Numbered from the stretch's first letter, positions 51,026 through 62,400 are shown. The stretch is 64,000 nt of DNA from Ustilago trichophora (GCA_900323505.1 OOIN01000003.1:806001-870000); one strand, 5' to 3'. Made by a program: numbers and translations. The notes: generated from the letters alone by a model not told the origin.

Positions 51026-53221
51026 ATGGACGATCCGATGCTCTTGGCCAAGCGCGAAGCTGGCACGGTCACAGTCGACACCACCCGCACCTCACTCAAC
51101 GGCTTTGGCGTCTTTGCGATCATTGTGTTTGCCTGTGTATCGCTGATCGTCATTCATCCGCTTCGCATACCCATTCCACGCCCAATTGCATCCCCCCTTC
51201 GCTCAGCCGCTCGCAAGACATGGCTCGCCCTCGCCGGTCCACCCGACTCCAATCCTGAACAGGAGGAACAAGAGACTGTCGAGCGCCAACTCGGATCCGC
51301 ATCTTCAACAAAGTACGAAACGATGTATCTCATCATCGACCACGTCTCTGCTCCCGTCATTGGCGTCCTCGTCCTCCTGGCAACAACCACGATCGGTGGG
51401 GAGCAAGTCAAGCAAGGAATCGTCGGAGAAGATGGTATCGAGCCTTACGATGTCCTTGCGCTCTTTATTTCGCTGGCCTACATCGCTATCTCTCTCGACG
51501 CTACCGGATTGCTGCGCTACCTTGCGTTCCTAATCTGTCTCAAAGCAGGACGACAAGGCAGGGAAGCAAAAGGAAAGACCCTCTTCTTGCTCCTCTACTT
51601 TTTCTTCTGGTCCGCTGGCGTGCTTGTTGGCAACGATCCAGTCATTCTATCGGGAACAGCCTTCTTGGTCTACTTCACACGCGTCGCTGGCATCAGCCCA
51701 CCAGACGCTTGGATCTGGGCAGAGTTCGTTGCGGCCAACATCTCGAGTGCCGTTCTCGTCTCTAGTAATCCGACCAACTTGGTCATTGCGACAGGATTCG
51801 ATGTCAACTTCATCACCTATACCGCGTACATGGTCTTGCCTGCGTTTGGATCTGCGGTCGGTGGACTGGTTGCGATGCTGATCTACTTCAGGAATAGGGA
51901 TGGCGGTAAGAAGCAAGAGGATGAGGGGGAAAAGTCTTCCATCAGGAAATTTGTCGAGAGTGTTCCTGTCATCGGCAACCGCTTCAAGACTGACCGAAGC
52001 GAAAGTCAGATTAGGCATCGCTCCAATGCTCCCGTCGATTCGAATGCTTCTTCAGCAGATCGTCCATACACGACGTCCACGAACGGAGGTGCAACTCCAG
52101 TGTCCGAAACAGCCTCCACAGCTCCCATCAATGCTTCCAAGGACAAGAAGCGATCCTCACCGCTCATCTACATACCAGAAACCATCATCCGCCCGGACGT
52201 AGACCCGCGAGCCGCACTGGTCGACAAAACAGGCGCCATCTTTGGCAGTATCGTCATGGCTGCCACTCTCGCCACGCTTGTAGGAACTTCCGTGGTGGGT
52301 GGTGTCAAAGTGTTTATGATTGCGGTGCCAGGTGCGGTGTTGTGCTTTGTACGGGATGGTGTCGCTGATTGGTTGCGCTGGAGGAAGTTGAGGCTGGAGA
52401 AAGGCAAGCCGCAGGAGGTTGGAGAGGGTGCTGCTGATGGCGAGGGCCAGAGCAAGAAGAAGGAGGCATCGAAAGCAGCAGCAAAGGAAGTGGAGGAAAT
52501 CGAGCTTTCGACGCTCTCCGCCACTGCTCGGCCTGATATCGCCCCCATCAAATCCAACGACACCAAACAATCCTCTCCCGCGCTTACACCAGCTGCCACG
52601 ACCTCACACGTTACATCCACTCCTGCCGCAAGCAAAAACCTCTTCCGCCGAGCCATCCGCACCCACCACCGACTGACCGAAGTTTTTCCTACCGTCAGCA
52701 TCGTCCTCTCTCGACTCCCCTTCCCCCTCCTCCCATTCGCATTCTCAATGTTCATCCTGGTCCAAGCTCTAGCCCACGTCGGCTTTATCAACATCCTCGC
52801 CGCTGGTCTAGGACGCATTTGTTCCTCTGGCTACGTCGCCACTGCCTTTTTCATCTCTTTCCTCGGTATCGTACTGTGCAATATCGGCGGGACAAACATT
52901 GGCGCAACCATTCTGCTTACCAAATCCGTCCGCTCGCCCTATTTCGCCAGCAAGATCACGGCGCTGAGCGCAAACGAGCAGGAAATGGTGATGAAGGTCG
53001 CCCAGTACTCGATCGCCTTCGGTTCCAACGTGGGTGCACTGGGTGGAACCTTTGCAGCAAGTTTGGCAGGTCTGCTGTGGCTAGGAGGCCTCAGGCAGGG
53101 AGGGATCAGCGTGAGAGCGGGACAGTTCCTCAAGTGGTGCGCAGTGGTGATTGTACCAAGCACCGTCATTGGGATTGCGATCATTGTTGCTGAGGTGCGA
53201 TACTTCCACGTAAGCGCCTAG
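51026..53221 (+). CDS. ArsB/CitM-type (ion transporter superfamily) anion permease
   Basis: 731 residues, single exon, ATG 51026. About 10-12 TM helices in two blocks: N-terminal (FGVFAIIVFACVSLIVIHPL; APVIGVLVLLATTTIGG; YDVLALFISLAYIAIS; TLFLLLYFFFWSAGVLVGNDPVIL; EFVAANISSAVLVSSNPTNLVIATGF; VLPAFGSAVGGLVAMLI) and C-terminal (GSIVMAATLATLVGTSVVGG; LPFAFSMFILVQALAHVGF; VATAFFISFLGIVLCNIGGTNIGATILLTKSV). The half-helix signatures SSNPTNL and GGTNIGATI occupy equivalent positions in both halves, as in ArsB/NhaD/CitM transporters. Between the blocks is a polar cytosolic loop with Lys/Ala- and Ser-rich sequence. Likely a plasma-membrane or vacuolar anion (arsenite, dicarboxylate) or Na+/H+ carrier; the substrate is not deducible. 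Confidence 0.85.
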   Translation: MDDPMLLAKREAGTVTVDTTRTSLNGFGVFAIIVFACVSLIVIHPLRIPIPRPIASPLRSAARKTWLALAGPPDSNPEQEEQETVERQLGSASSTKYETMYLIIDHVSAPVIGVLVLLATTTIGGEQVKQGIVGEDGIEPYDVLALFISLAYIAISLDATGLLRYLAFLICLKAGRQGREAKGKTLFLLLYFFFWSAGVLVGNDPVILSGTAFLVYFTRVAGISPPDAWIWAEFVAANISSAVLVSSNPTNLVIATGFDVNFITYTAYMVLPAFGSAVGGLVAMLIYFRNRDGGKKQEDEGEKSSIRKFVESVPVIGNRFKTDRSESQIRHRSNAPVDSNASSADRPYTTSTNGGATPVSETASTAPINASKDKKRSSPLIYIPETIIRPDVDPRAALVDKTGAIFGSIVMAATLATLVGTSVVGGVKVFMIAVPGAVLCFVRDGVADWLRWRKLRLEKGKPQEVGEGAADGEGQSKKKEASKAAAKEVEEIELSTLSATARPDIAPIKSNDTKQSSPALTPAATTSHVTSTPAASKNLFRRAIRTHHRLTEVFPTVSIVLSRLPFPLLPFAFSMFILVQALAHVGFINILAAGLGRICSSGYVATAFFISFLGIVLCNIGGTNIGATILLTKSVRSPYFASKITALSANEQEMVMKVAQYSIAFGSNVGALGGTFAASLAGLLWLGGLRQGGISVRAGQFLKWCAVVIVPSTVIGIAIIVAEVRYFHVSA

Positions 53222-53383
53222 ATGGCAGAGGCTTCAACACATAGAACCCTTTATTCTAGACTGTAGAGAAACTAGACGGTCGCATGACTCACACACGTAG
53301 CACTTGCGCTCGAACTGGGTGGTGTGAAATGCAGTGAAAGAAATAATGACAATGCTGAAAAAGGGATGACGATAGTGAGAAGC

Positions 53384-55504
53384 TCAGAGATAGTGTCGCA
53401 GCGAGTAAAGCAGAACCTTTCCTCTGGTGTTTCCAATAGCGACGTACTGGCTTGCCGGGCTGAAATCGACAGACGAAACGCTGCCAAGTGGTGTACCCGA
53501 TGTAGGCCAGTTGCTAAAGACGCGCATCGAGGGGAAGTGTACAAGCCTCAGCGCGTCCTTCTTGAGCTTGGATGCGACAGCCAAGATCTGACCGTCTCCA
53601 TTCCATCGCATGGTGGTGGTGGCAGTCACGAGATTCTCGACAGTCTTGACCGGATCAATGTTGCCACCGGGAACCTTGCCGAACATGGCTGCTGCCTGAT
53701 CTGCGCGTGCTGAGGGCATGAAGGTGCCAGCAGATGGAAGAGAGGATGGGTAGGACTCCGAGGGACGCTTGTAGACGTTGACGATACCAGAGTCGCTTCC
53801 AACGGTCCAGAACTTGCCGTTGGGGGAGACCTCGAGACCCTTTGCTGCAAAGGAGCCGGGGTTGTTCCAGATGGAGGTGCATCCTACTTCCAAACCCATG
53901 TTTCTGATATCCCACAGGTGAACACTGCCTTCGGTAGACATGGTCAACAGCTCTACATCTTTACCTGTACCTGTGACGCCGATGCCGGTGCCACGATCAC
54001 CAAGGACGGAAGCTGCGTCCCAGGTGAAGCCGGCAAGAGCCGAGTTCATCCGGACACCTCCAATGCGTGTACCACCTGCAGCACCGGAGCGCCCCCAATC
54101 GAGGAGATGTACGACACCTCGTCTTCCACCAATCGCCAGCAGTCGGTTGCCTTCCTCGGCAGTGTGGGGCTGGAACTTGGCGTCCGACAACCTGAGCTCG
54201 GTACCATCGTCTTCTGCCGACGATTGGCCGTGGAGCGACCCTGCCCCTCGCCAGGGAATCGAGCGCACCACACGACCAGCTTGCAAGTCGTAGGCGTACA
54301 GGAAAGGTCGGTTGCCCGAAATGAGCACCGACGAACCCGAAGGGTGGAAGGATGCATGCTGAATGGGGAGATCAGGGACGTGAATCGTCTGGACGAGCGG
54401 GTTGGTCTTGCCATCGATCTGGAAGAGTCGAACACGGCGATCCTTGGAAGCCGTCATGAGCACGCTGGCACGTGGGCTTGGGTGGAAGCGAACCATCTCG
54501 ATGGCTGGCAGCGATTCTTCGGCAGCAATGGCGTGGGCACTCTGTGCATCGTTGGCATTGCGAAGACGATCGAGCTCGATTTCGCCTGCTTTGAGCTTGC
54601 CGCGTGCCTTGACGGATTTGGTGTCGTCGGTTTTGGAGCCGTAACCTTCGACAAGGCCGGTATCGCTGCGCAAGAGATCGTGAATACCCTTGGAGGCGTC
54701 TTCGTTGATGATGACTGCCTCGCCGTTGCTTTCTGCGAACTCATCTGGCTGATCGGAGAGAGAAGTGCGGCGGAAAGATGCCCATCCAGGTCGTGGATGC
54801 AGCTTCTCGAATTGTGCCCGTAATCGAAGCTCATACTCGAGACCGCTGATCTTGGTCTCACCGACCTCTTCGCGAAGACGTCGAAGTCGACTGACCCCGA
54901 CCTTGGAGCCGTTGGCGGCGAGGTTGTTGTTGCGTGTAAGGTCGATGGTGAGGGCTGCGTCGTCTGGGTCGTTCCAGACACAACGTTTTGTGCGCTTTGG
55001 CTTCTTGACGGGGGATCTGCTGGAGCTGGCAGCTGCACGGTCGATGAGGATGTCATCGTCGTCTGCGTCTTCATCGTCGCTATCTTCACGATCCGACCCG
55101 GAAGCATTGCCGCCGTGCTGGTGCTCGAGCTGTCCATCTTCATCCTCGCCTCCCGCGGTGTCGACCATGAACAGGTCACCATCTGCTACAGCTTGATCTT
55201 CGGATCCTTGCGATGCACCATCATCTTCGTCATCGCTGTTGGCCTCCAATGCGTCTTCTCCTGTTGCTCGCTGAGCTGATGTCGAAGGCTGGGAGAGGAG
55301 AGAAGATGAACCGCCAAAGATGAGCTTTTCCAAGTCGAGCTCGTTGTCGGCAGGTGGCGGGGGAGGGCGCTTCTTTCGACTGCCGGGAAGAGCATTGACG
55401 TTGTCGCCTAGAACTGCTTGTCGTTGGTTTGGGTCTGTATCGCCATTGGTGGTTGTTGGAGCCGCGTTGGCGTCGTTCCTCGACCTTTTGCGAGACTTGC
55501 CCAT
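53384..55504 (-). CDS. UTP18: U3 snoRNP WD40 protein Utp18
   Basis: 706 residues, single exon, ATG 55504. The N-terminus is basic/acidic disordered (MGKSRKRSRND, SRKKRPPPPPADNELDLEKLIFGG) with a long Asp/Glu/Ser stretch, then KRTKRCVWNDPDDAALTIDL, VSRLRRLREEVGETKISGLEYELRLRAQFEKLHPRPGWA, a hallmark of Utp18. A C-terminal WD40 propeller follows (about 330-700; e.g. IEMVRFHPSPRASVLMTASKDRRVRLFQI, HASFHPSGSSVLISGN, VHLWDIRNMG, VSSVDFSPASQYVAIGNTRGKVLLY). Known role: UTP-B/SSU processome component that docks the exosome-associated helicase Mtr4 through an arch-interaction motif. It is a partner of UTP12 in the same window. Converges on the permease (162 bases between stops) and diverges from HEM3. 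Confidence 0.95.
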   Translation of the reverse strand: MGKSRKRSRNDANAAPTTTNGDTDPNQRQAVLGDNVNALPGSRKKRPPPPPADNELDLEKLIFGGSSSLLSQPSTSAQRATGEDALEANSDDEDDGASQGSEDQAVADGDLFMVDTAGGEDEDGQLEHQHGGNASGSDREDSDDEDADDDDILIDRAAASSSRSPVKKPKRTKRCVWNDPDDAALTIDLTRNNNLAANGSKVGVSRLRRLREEVGETKISGLEYELRLRAQFEKLHPRPGWASFRRTSLSDQPDEFAESNGEAVIINEDASKGIHDLLRSDTGLVEGYGSKTDDTKSVKARGKLKAGEIELDRLRNANDAQSAHAIAAEESLPAIEMVRFHPSPRASVLMTASKDRRVRLFQIDGKTNPLVQTIHVPDLPIQHASFHPSGSSVLISGNRPFLYAYDLQAGRVVRSIPWRGAGSLHGQSSAEDDGTELRLSDAKFQPHTAEEGNRLLAIGGRRGVVHLLDWGRSGAAGGTRIGGVRMNSALAGFTWDAASVLGDRGTGIGVTGTGKDVELLTMSTEGSVHLWDIRNMGLEVGCTSIWNNPGSFAAKGLEVSPNGKFWTVGSDSGIVNVYKRPSESYPSSLPSAGTFMPSARADQAAAMFGKVPGGNIDPVKTVENLVTATTTMRWNGDGQILAVASKLKKDALRLVHFPSMRVFSNWPTSGTPLGSVSSVDFSPASQYVAIGNTRGKVLLYSLRHYL

Positions 55505-55921
55505 GGTTGCAACTTCTCGCGGGGTATACGACTTTGTGCTAGACCTTGTACGTGACTCACGGCCAGCCTCCTGTCTTCAAAAGTGTATGGTGAAGGTTGA
55601 TGCGAAAGTGGTTTGGGAATGGATAGGATGTTGATGGCGAGGAGCAACAACATCGAAAGCGCACAGTGTCAAGCTCCACTTTTTTCGTTGTTGGCTGCAA
55701 CTGCACACAAAAATTGCCAAAACTTTCTTGGAGCAATTCTTCTCAGGGCCCTTGATTATGTCAGCATGACAGATACTTCATCCTTTTTCCGATTGTTGAG
55801 AATTTCGTACGTGTTGGACGCGGCAGATTGAGAGCGGCTACTTGATTAGAAATAGGCGACTCTATGAGAGGCGTAGTCATTGGCCACGAGATGCCGGCAT
55901 CGACCGGTGGTTGACCGCCTT

Positions 55922-55922
<1 letters not shown>

Positions 55923-55957
<35 letters not shown>
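55923..55957. repeat. T7A28 homopolymer block
   Basis: Seven T followed by 28 A. Either a nucleosome-depleting poly(dA:dT) promoter element or a remnant of a retroposed poly(A) tail; no duplicated target site is evident beside it. Confidence 0.9.
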
Positions 55958-55959
<2 letters not shown>

Positions 55960-56080
55960 GGTTGGAGTACGTGGAGTCAAGTGAACGAGCGAGTTCAGCC
56001 AAGCTTGAGTCAAACATCAGACAACTCCACACTTACAATCTCCTTTTCAGCCGGAATGAAATCTCAAGGCCTCAGGAAAA

Positions 56081-56161
<81 letters not shown>
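56081..56161. repeat. Compound (GT)n(GA)n microsatellite
   Basis: About eight GT units running directly into about 32 GA units, in the UTP18/HEM3 promoter interval. Confidence 0.95.
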
Positions 56162-56165
<4 letters not shown>

Positions 56166-56549
56166 AGAGCGAGCAAAGTCACCGTCGGTTGCTGCAGCCA
56201 ATAGCCAAAGCTGAGACCCTTGCCTGACCGAAAAGTAGTCTCGTGAGCTCGCTCATTTGCAATCAATCAAGAGCAGCAGCAAATTCCGACGAGCACACAA
56301 CACACTGTAACCGGTTCGCCATCGACACTTTGTGCCACCAACTTTACCACCATCAACATCCGCCCCTTTCAGCAAGAAGATCGATCTTCTCGAGGTTGTC
56401 CGACGTCAAACACTTCCTTCGGAAGCCTACGCTCTACGATCTTTGTCTAGGATTTGCAGCTCGGACCATCTGTGCCGCTCAAAAAACGGTCCCGTACCAT
56501 CTTGCCTAGCAACGCAGCATCGGCTGATTCATCCTAGGCGTAGCTCATC

Positions 56550-58844
56550 ATGTCGCCTGTACCAGAGCACTCCGATGCCTCTGCCTCTTCACGCAACCGT
56601 GGAGAGCAGCAGGCAGCACCATCCTGGAGTGACGGCTCCTCCTGTCCCGTACCTCACGCAAAGTCGCAACCACTGCCTCCTGGCCACCCTCCTGTCCCTG
56701 ATGCGCCCGCCTCAACGCTCTTCCCACCCACAGACTCGCGCTGCATCTTCTACCGATCGCCAGAGGATCTTGCACAGACGCCGCCACTCTCTCGTTCGGC
56801 ATCCAGTTCCATGCTTTCATCCACCACCACGCTGCCATCGCTTCACGAACTCGCCGTGACTCACAGCGCATCTGCATACGAATTCGACAAGGCTCAAAAG
56901 CTCGATCAGCAGCGCAAGGAAGCCAACATCAACCCGCTACCCATGGATCGTGATGGTCAGCTCGGTCTCGATCCCAGCTGCACGCTCGTCCTCGCCAGTC
57001 GAAACAGCCAGCTTGCTCTTGTGCAGAGCTCGCACGTCAGTGCTATGCTCGAGGCAAGGTACGGCAAATCATCACCGCTCTTTCGATCGCAAGTACAGCA
57101 AGCTGTTAGCACACTCGACCCCAGCAGCCACCCCTCTTCCTCGCCACAAGCATCCACATCGACGAGCCGTCTCCAAAAAGTGTGCGACGAGCACTGTGAC
57201 CAAGATGTCGCCTTCCTTCGCAACCTGCTCGCCACCTTCCAGAGTGGGCCTGAGACGCCACTTCGCCCACACGCTTTCCCTATCACATCCATGTCGACCG
57301 CCGGTGACCAGAACTTGCGTTCGCCACTTTACGTAATTGGCGGAGAGGGCAAAGCAATCTGGACCAAGGAGCTCGAAGTCGCACTCGAGCAGGGCGCCGT
57401 CGATGCCATCGTTCACTGTCTCAAGGATGTTCCCACTGCTCTACCCAAAGGTCTTGAGCTCGCAGCCGTGCTCGAACGAGAAGACCCTCGAGACGCTCTC
57501 GTCGTCAAAGCTGGGCTGCCATACAAGGTCCTCGACGAGCTTCCCGTCGGCTCTGTCATCGGTACCTCATCCGTGCGTCGAGTAGCGCAATTGCGACGAA
57601 GATACCCTCACTTGGTATTTAGTGACGTACGAGGCAACATCAACACCCGTCTCGCCAAGCTCGACGCTCCCAACGGCCCTTACACGGCTTTGATTTTGGC
57701 GGCTGCAGGTCTGGTTCGACTCAACTTCCACTCGCGCATCACAGCATTCCTCAGCTCGCCAGTGCTGCTGCACTCGGTCGGTCAAGGCTCGTTAGCCATC
57801 GAAGTGCGAACTCCACCCGAGGGTGCCGATCCCACAACCAACAGAGATGCACGCATCCGCGAGCTCATTCGTTCCATCGGTGACTGGCGCGCCACCTTCC
57901 GTGCTGAGGCGGAGCGAGCGCTGCTCAAGGAGCTCGAGGGAGGATGCTCGATTCCTGTCGGTGTCGAGACCAGATTCGATGATCACGACCAAGTCGAAGG
58001 TCAACGAAGCGAGGCGATCGCGCTCGTCGACGACTTTGTGACCAACGGCGACGCAGGGGCCAAGGCCGACTTGCCGAACGGAGGCGTGCCACTCATCAAG
58101 GATGGACACACCATCCCCGCCAGCCAGCTCTCTGGCAAGGGCGAAACCTCGTCCTCCACTCCTCAGCGCCCCCCGCTCGAGTCGCTGGCTACAGGCGTTC
58201 AAGAGATGGAAGCCGCCAAGGCGCAATCCCAGACTGCCGCATCCAGCAACGCCACCACCATCGCCGAAAAGATTGTTTCCACCTCATACAGCATCGTCGA
58301 CCGCTCAACCCCCACTCGCGAAGGCCGCACCCTCCACCTCGATGCCATTGTAGTATCTCTCGACGGCAGCCAAGAATCGCGCTACTCTGCCTCCAAGCAC
58401 TGCAAGACCATCCAAGACGCTCGCGAACTCGGCATCCACGTCGCTCATGAGCTCGCCCACAAGAAGGGCGCTCGTGCCATCCTCGAAGAAGTCGAGCGAC
58501 ACCGCAAGATGGCCGAAGAGGCCGACCGACGCCGACGCGAAGAGGCACGCAAGCGCAAGGCAATGGGCTTGCCCGGTGGAGAGACCAACTCGATCGCTGT
58601 CAGTAACGGCGTAGCATCGGTTGCCGAACAGGGAGACCTCAACGCCCTCAAGAAGTCGAGAGATGGATGGATGCGCGGTCAGGCAGAAATCAGCCTCAGT
58701 GCCGAGCTGGAGAAGATCAGAAGCCAGCACAATGTAGATGCAACGGGCACTGGTGGCAAGGCTGACGCAGCATGCGATCCATTGGAGATGGACAGGAGAG
58801 GTGTGCCGCGTGATGACGGTCAGCCCAAGGCTTGGGAGGTGTAA
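56550..58844 (+). CDS. HEM3: Porphobilinogen deaminase (hydroxymethylbilane synthase), enlarged
   Basis: 764 residues, single exon, about twice the usual 310-360. After a 135-residue Ser/Pro-rich leader the catalytic fold begins at LVLASRNSQLALVQS (147-160). A roughly 70-residue insert (175-243) precedes FPITSMSTAGD. Then come IGGEGKAIWTKELEVAL, LKDVPTALPKGLELAAVLEREDPRDALV, VIGTSSVRRVAQLRRRYPHL, DVRGNINTRLAKLD, LILAAAGLVRL, GQGSLAIEVR and LLKELEGGCSIPVGV, where Cys466 carries the dipyrromethane cofactor. Domain 3 is split by another insert (about 480-590) before LHLDAIVVSLDGSQESRY; an Arg/Glu/Ala helix and a disordered tail follow. Known role: third step of heme synthesis, condensing four porphobilinogens in the cytosol. 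All catalytic blocks are intact, so the enzyme is probably active. Confidence 0.96.
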   Translation: MSPVPEHSDASASSRNRGEQQAAPSWSDGSSCPVPHAKSQPLPPGHPPVPDAPASTLFPPTDSRCIFYRSPEDLAQTPPLSRSASSSMLSSTTTLPSLHELAVTHSASAYEFDKAQKLDQQRKEANINPLPMDRDGQLGLDPSCTLVLASRNSQLALVQSSHVSAMLEARYGKSSPLFRSQVQQAVSTLDPSSHPSSSPQASTSTSRLQKVCDEHCDQDVAFLRNLLATFQSGPETPLRPHAFPITSMSTAGDQNLRSPLYVIGGEGKAIWTKELEVALEQGAVDAIVHCLKDVPTALPKGLELAAVLEREDPRDALVVKAGLPYKVLDELPVGSVIGTSSVRRVAQLRRRYPHLVFSDVRGNINTRLAKLDAPNGPYTALILAAAGLVRLNFHSRITAFLSSPVLLHSVGQGSLAIEVRTPPEGADPTTNRDARIRELIRSIGDWRATFRAEAERALLKELEGGCSIPVGVETRFDDHDQVEGQRSEAIALVDDFVTNGDAGAKADLPNGGVPLIKDGHTIPASQLSGKGETSSSTPQRPPLESLATGVQEMEAAKAQSQTAASSNATTIAEKIVSTSYSIVDRSTPTREGRTLHLDAIVVSLDGSQESRYSASKHCKTIQDARELGIHVAHELAHKKGARAILEEVERHRKMAEEADRRRREEARKRKAMGLPGGETNSIAVSNGVASVAEQGDLNALKKSRDGWMRGQAEISLSAELEKIRSQHNVDATGTGGKADAACDPLEMDRRGVPRDDGQPKAWEV

Positions 58845-59445
58845 CGCCCGGTGCTCCTTTGGAAGATGTTGGAAGGCCACGGTCCGCTATTCTATTTGTA
58901 TCATCTTTTTGTCCTTTATGGCAATGATACCTTTCTTCACATCGTCTTACGTGCTACACTGAGCTAGTTGGTGTTGCGTGCTTGAGAGACGAAAGCCCTT
59001 ATGTCCATCAGAAGAAGCCGGACTCGAAAAATGTACCGAGGTGTTAGACCGCGTCTTTCTTTTCATGTAAGGACGGCACGTGACAGTCAAAAGGAGCTCT
59101 TGTTGAGCCGGATAGCGGAAGAGCCACATTGCAAAAGGCGAGAAAAATTTGAGAATTTTTTGGCTCGGACCTGGAAGCTAAGCGGGAGAGCGAGAACTGT
59201 CGTCTGCTCTCTTCTGGTTTGCCGTTCCACAATTTTTCCTTCAGAACCCTGTCTTGGAATCTTTCGCACCACCTCAACCACATACCATCTTTCCCCTACA
59301 CAGCCTCGACGTCGGTCCCTCCCCAACATCACCTACAACCGTCGACGCTGAATCCACTGGGAGTGTGCGGGCCGATCGCGCGACTCCTTTCTGCCACCCT
59401 CACCTCACATCATCCGCCTTTGTGCGAGGCAGAATCACCAGCACT
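58845..59445. other. Intergenic region HEM3/RPA135
   Basis: 601 bases between two rightward genes: HEM3 3' UTR then the RPA135 promoter, C/T-rich near its start. No gene; the RPA135 frame is open back to 59254 but from TTG, not ATG. Confidence 0.55.
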
Positions 59446-62400
59446 ATGAGCTCCATATCCTCCTCGAGCTCCTCGAGCTCCCGCTCGTCCTTCGATGGAC
59501 CCTCTACTCCACCTGACACAGTCCACTCCCTCCCCAACTCGCTGAAAGCCGCACGACAGGAAGCTGGCATCGACGCCGAAGAGCCCCTCTGGAAAAAGCG
59601 CCACACATTCTTCCCCCTCGAACGTCAGGAACGCTACTCGGCCCCCACCGACAAGGGCTTTGTCGCACCAGAATTGACCGAGCTCGTCGCACCCAACATC
59701 GAATCTTTCAACGCTCTCTGGGCCGAAGATCCTTCGTTGGATCCACCGGTTTCGGCCATTTCGGGTTTCGTCAATGAGGGTACTGGATTGCTGGAGAAAT
59801 CGCTCCGCAGACTACCTCCCAGAATCGTTTTCGACGGTCAGGGAGATGCCAACAATGGATTGGGAAACAGGATCACCCTCCGTATGGACAGCGTCAACCT
59901 CTCGAAACCGCTCGTAAATGAACGTGCCAAGGGTGTACGCGAGCGCAGGGTTTTCCCTACAGAGGCGAGGGAGAGACTCTTCACCTACACCGGAAAGCTC
60001 ACCGCTCGTCTGTGCTGGAGCGTCAACGGCGATCCGGAGCAGAGCGAGATTGTGAGCTTGGGTAACTGCCCGGTGCTCGTTCGTTCCAATCGATGCAATC
60101 TGCGAGGAATGTCGTCGAGAGAGCTCGTCGCCCACCACGAGGAGGCCAACGAGTTTGGAGGTTACTTCCTCGTCAACGGTAACGAGAGGTTGATTCGTTA
60201 CTTGATCGTTGCCAAAGCCAACAGCCCTCAGGCGATCGAACGACCGAGTTTCGAAAAGCGTGGACCGAGTTACTCGAACAAGGCCATCGTCATCCGATGT
60301 TTGCACAAGGAGGATCTGATCAGTGTCACCAACGCCGTGCACTACCTTCACAACGGTGGTCTCACCTTGCGATTCAGCTGGAGGAAGCAGGAGTACATGG
60401 TGCCCGTCGTAATGGTGCTCAAGGCGCTCGTCGACGCTACCGACAAGGAGATCTTTGCATCGATCGTTCAGGGCGATTTCGAAAACACCTTCCTCACCGA
60501 CCGCGTCGAGCTGCTGCTTCGCAACTTCAAGCAGTACAGCCTCTGGTCCGGTCACCAGTGCCTCGAATACCTCGGTTCCAAGTTCCGCGTCGTCCTCGGT
60601 TGCCCAGAGGACTGGACCGATGCTCAGGTCGGAAGCGAACTCATCCACCGTATCTTCCTCGTCCACCTCGACAGCCCTCGCGAAAAGTACAAGATGCTCA
60701 TCTTTATGATCCAGAAGCTCTACTCGCTCGTCGCTGGCGAGTCGTGCGCCGACAACGCCGATTCTCCCCAGCACCACGAGATCCTCATGCCCGGTTTCCT
60801 GGTCGGTCAGATCATCAAGGAACGCGTCGATGAGGCCGTCGGCAACATCCGCCAGCAAATCGCAAGAGATGTCCGAATGAAGACCAAGGGCCTCGACTTT
60901 TACGATGCCAGATACATCAAGAAGACCGTCTCCAAGGTCAACATTGACATTGGTGTCAAGATTGCTTCCTTTCTTGCGACGGGTAACTTGTCCTCCCCCT
61001 CTGGATTGGATCTGCAGCAGACCTCCGGTTTCACAATCATGGCCGAGAAGCTCAACTTTGCCCGTTACCTTGCCCATTTCCGTTCCGTCCACCGTGGAGC
61101 TTTCTTCGCCGAACTCAAGACGACCTCGGTGCGAAAGCTTCTCCCGGAAGCATGGGGTTTCCTGTGCCCTGTGCACACTCCAGATGGTTCGCCATGTGGT
61201 CTGCTCAACCATTTCTCGCATACCTGCCGCATGACGACACGTCAGCCCGACGTGTCGCACATTCACGCGCTGCTTTCCGGGTTGGGAATGACCGAGGCTG
61301 CTTTCGCCGTCGGTGCGGTCGGCGCTGCTAGCCAGAAGAACGCCAGCGTGAGGGACAACATTGTGGTGGTCCAGCTCGACGGTGCCATTTTGGGATACAC
61401 TACGCCTGCGCTCGCCAAGCACATGGCGACCGCTCTGCGAATCTGGAAGACCGAGGGTCTGCACCATGTGCCCTTGGACCTCGAGATTGGGTTTGTCCCC
61501 ACCTCGCGTGCTGGACAGTACCCCGGTCTCTACCTCTTCTCGAACCGCGCTCGTATGATGCGCCCCGTGCGATTGCTCCACAACAACAAGATCGACATGG
61601 TCGGCCCCTTCGAGCAGGTCTATCTGGATATTGCTTGCGATCCGCAAGAGATCGTCCCTGGTGTTTCGACCCACGTCGAGCTGGCTCCCACTTCGATCCT
61701 TTCGGTCTTGGCCAACTTGACACCTTTCTCCGACTACAACCAATCGCCACGTAACTGTTACCAAGCGCAGATGATGAAGCAGACCATGGGTACCGCATCG
61801 ACCGCGGTGAGCAGGAGGACGGACAACAAGCTGTACCGTATCCAGACGCCGCAGACGCCCGTGGTCCGTCCCGAGCTGTACAACAAGTACGGCTTTGACG
61901 ACTACCCCAACGGTACCAACGCTATCGTCGCCGTCATCTCGTACACGGGTTACGACATGGAGGACGCCATGATCTTGAACAAGAGCGCCCACGAGCGCGG
62001 TTTCGGTTACGGTACTGTCTACAAGTCCGAGACCATCGATCTGCGCGATCTGAAGGGCAAGTCGAGCTCGAGTGTTCCTACGCTTCACTTTGGATTCGCG
62101 CCCAACTACCGCGCCACCGAAGCCCAACGTGCGATCTTGGACCAGGACGGTCTGCCCTATGTCGGTCAGAAGGTGCTGGCTGGTGAGCCCATCTGCGCCT
62201 ACTGGGACGAGGTTAGCGGCAAGACCAACTTCAAGAAGTTCAAGGGTGACGAGTATGCCTACGTCGACACTGTGCGTTTGCTCGGTTCCGACGCTGGCAT
62301 GGGAGGCGGAGACAGCGAGTGCCAAAAGGTGCAGATCATGCTCCGTATCACTCGATCGCCCGTCATCGGTGACAAGTTCTCGTCGCGTCACGGACAGAAG

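Larger units (their letters stand above)
55505..56549. promoter_or_regulatory. Divergent promoter region UTP18/HEM3 with simple repeats
   Basis: 1.05 kb between divergent starts. It contains T7A28 (55923-55957), followed by (GT)8 and about 32 GA units (56081-56161). The stretch after 56,300 is C/T-rich and probably the HEM3 leader. No gene seen. Confidence 0.6.
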
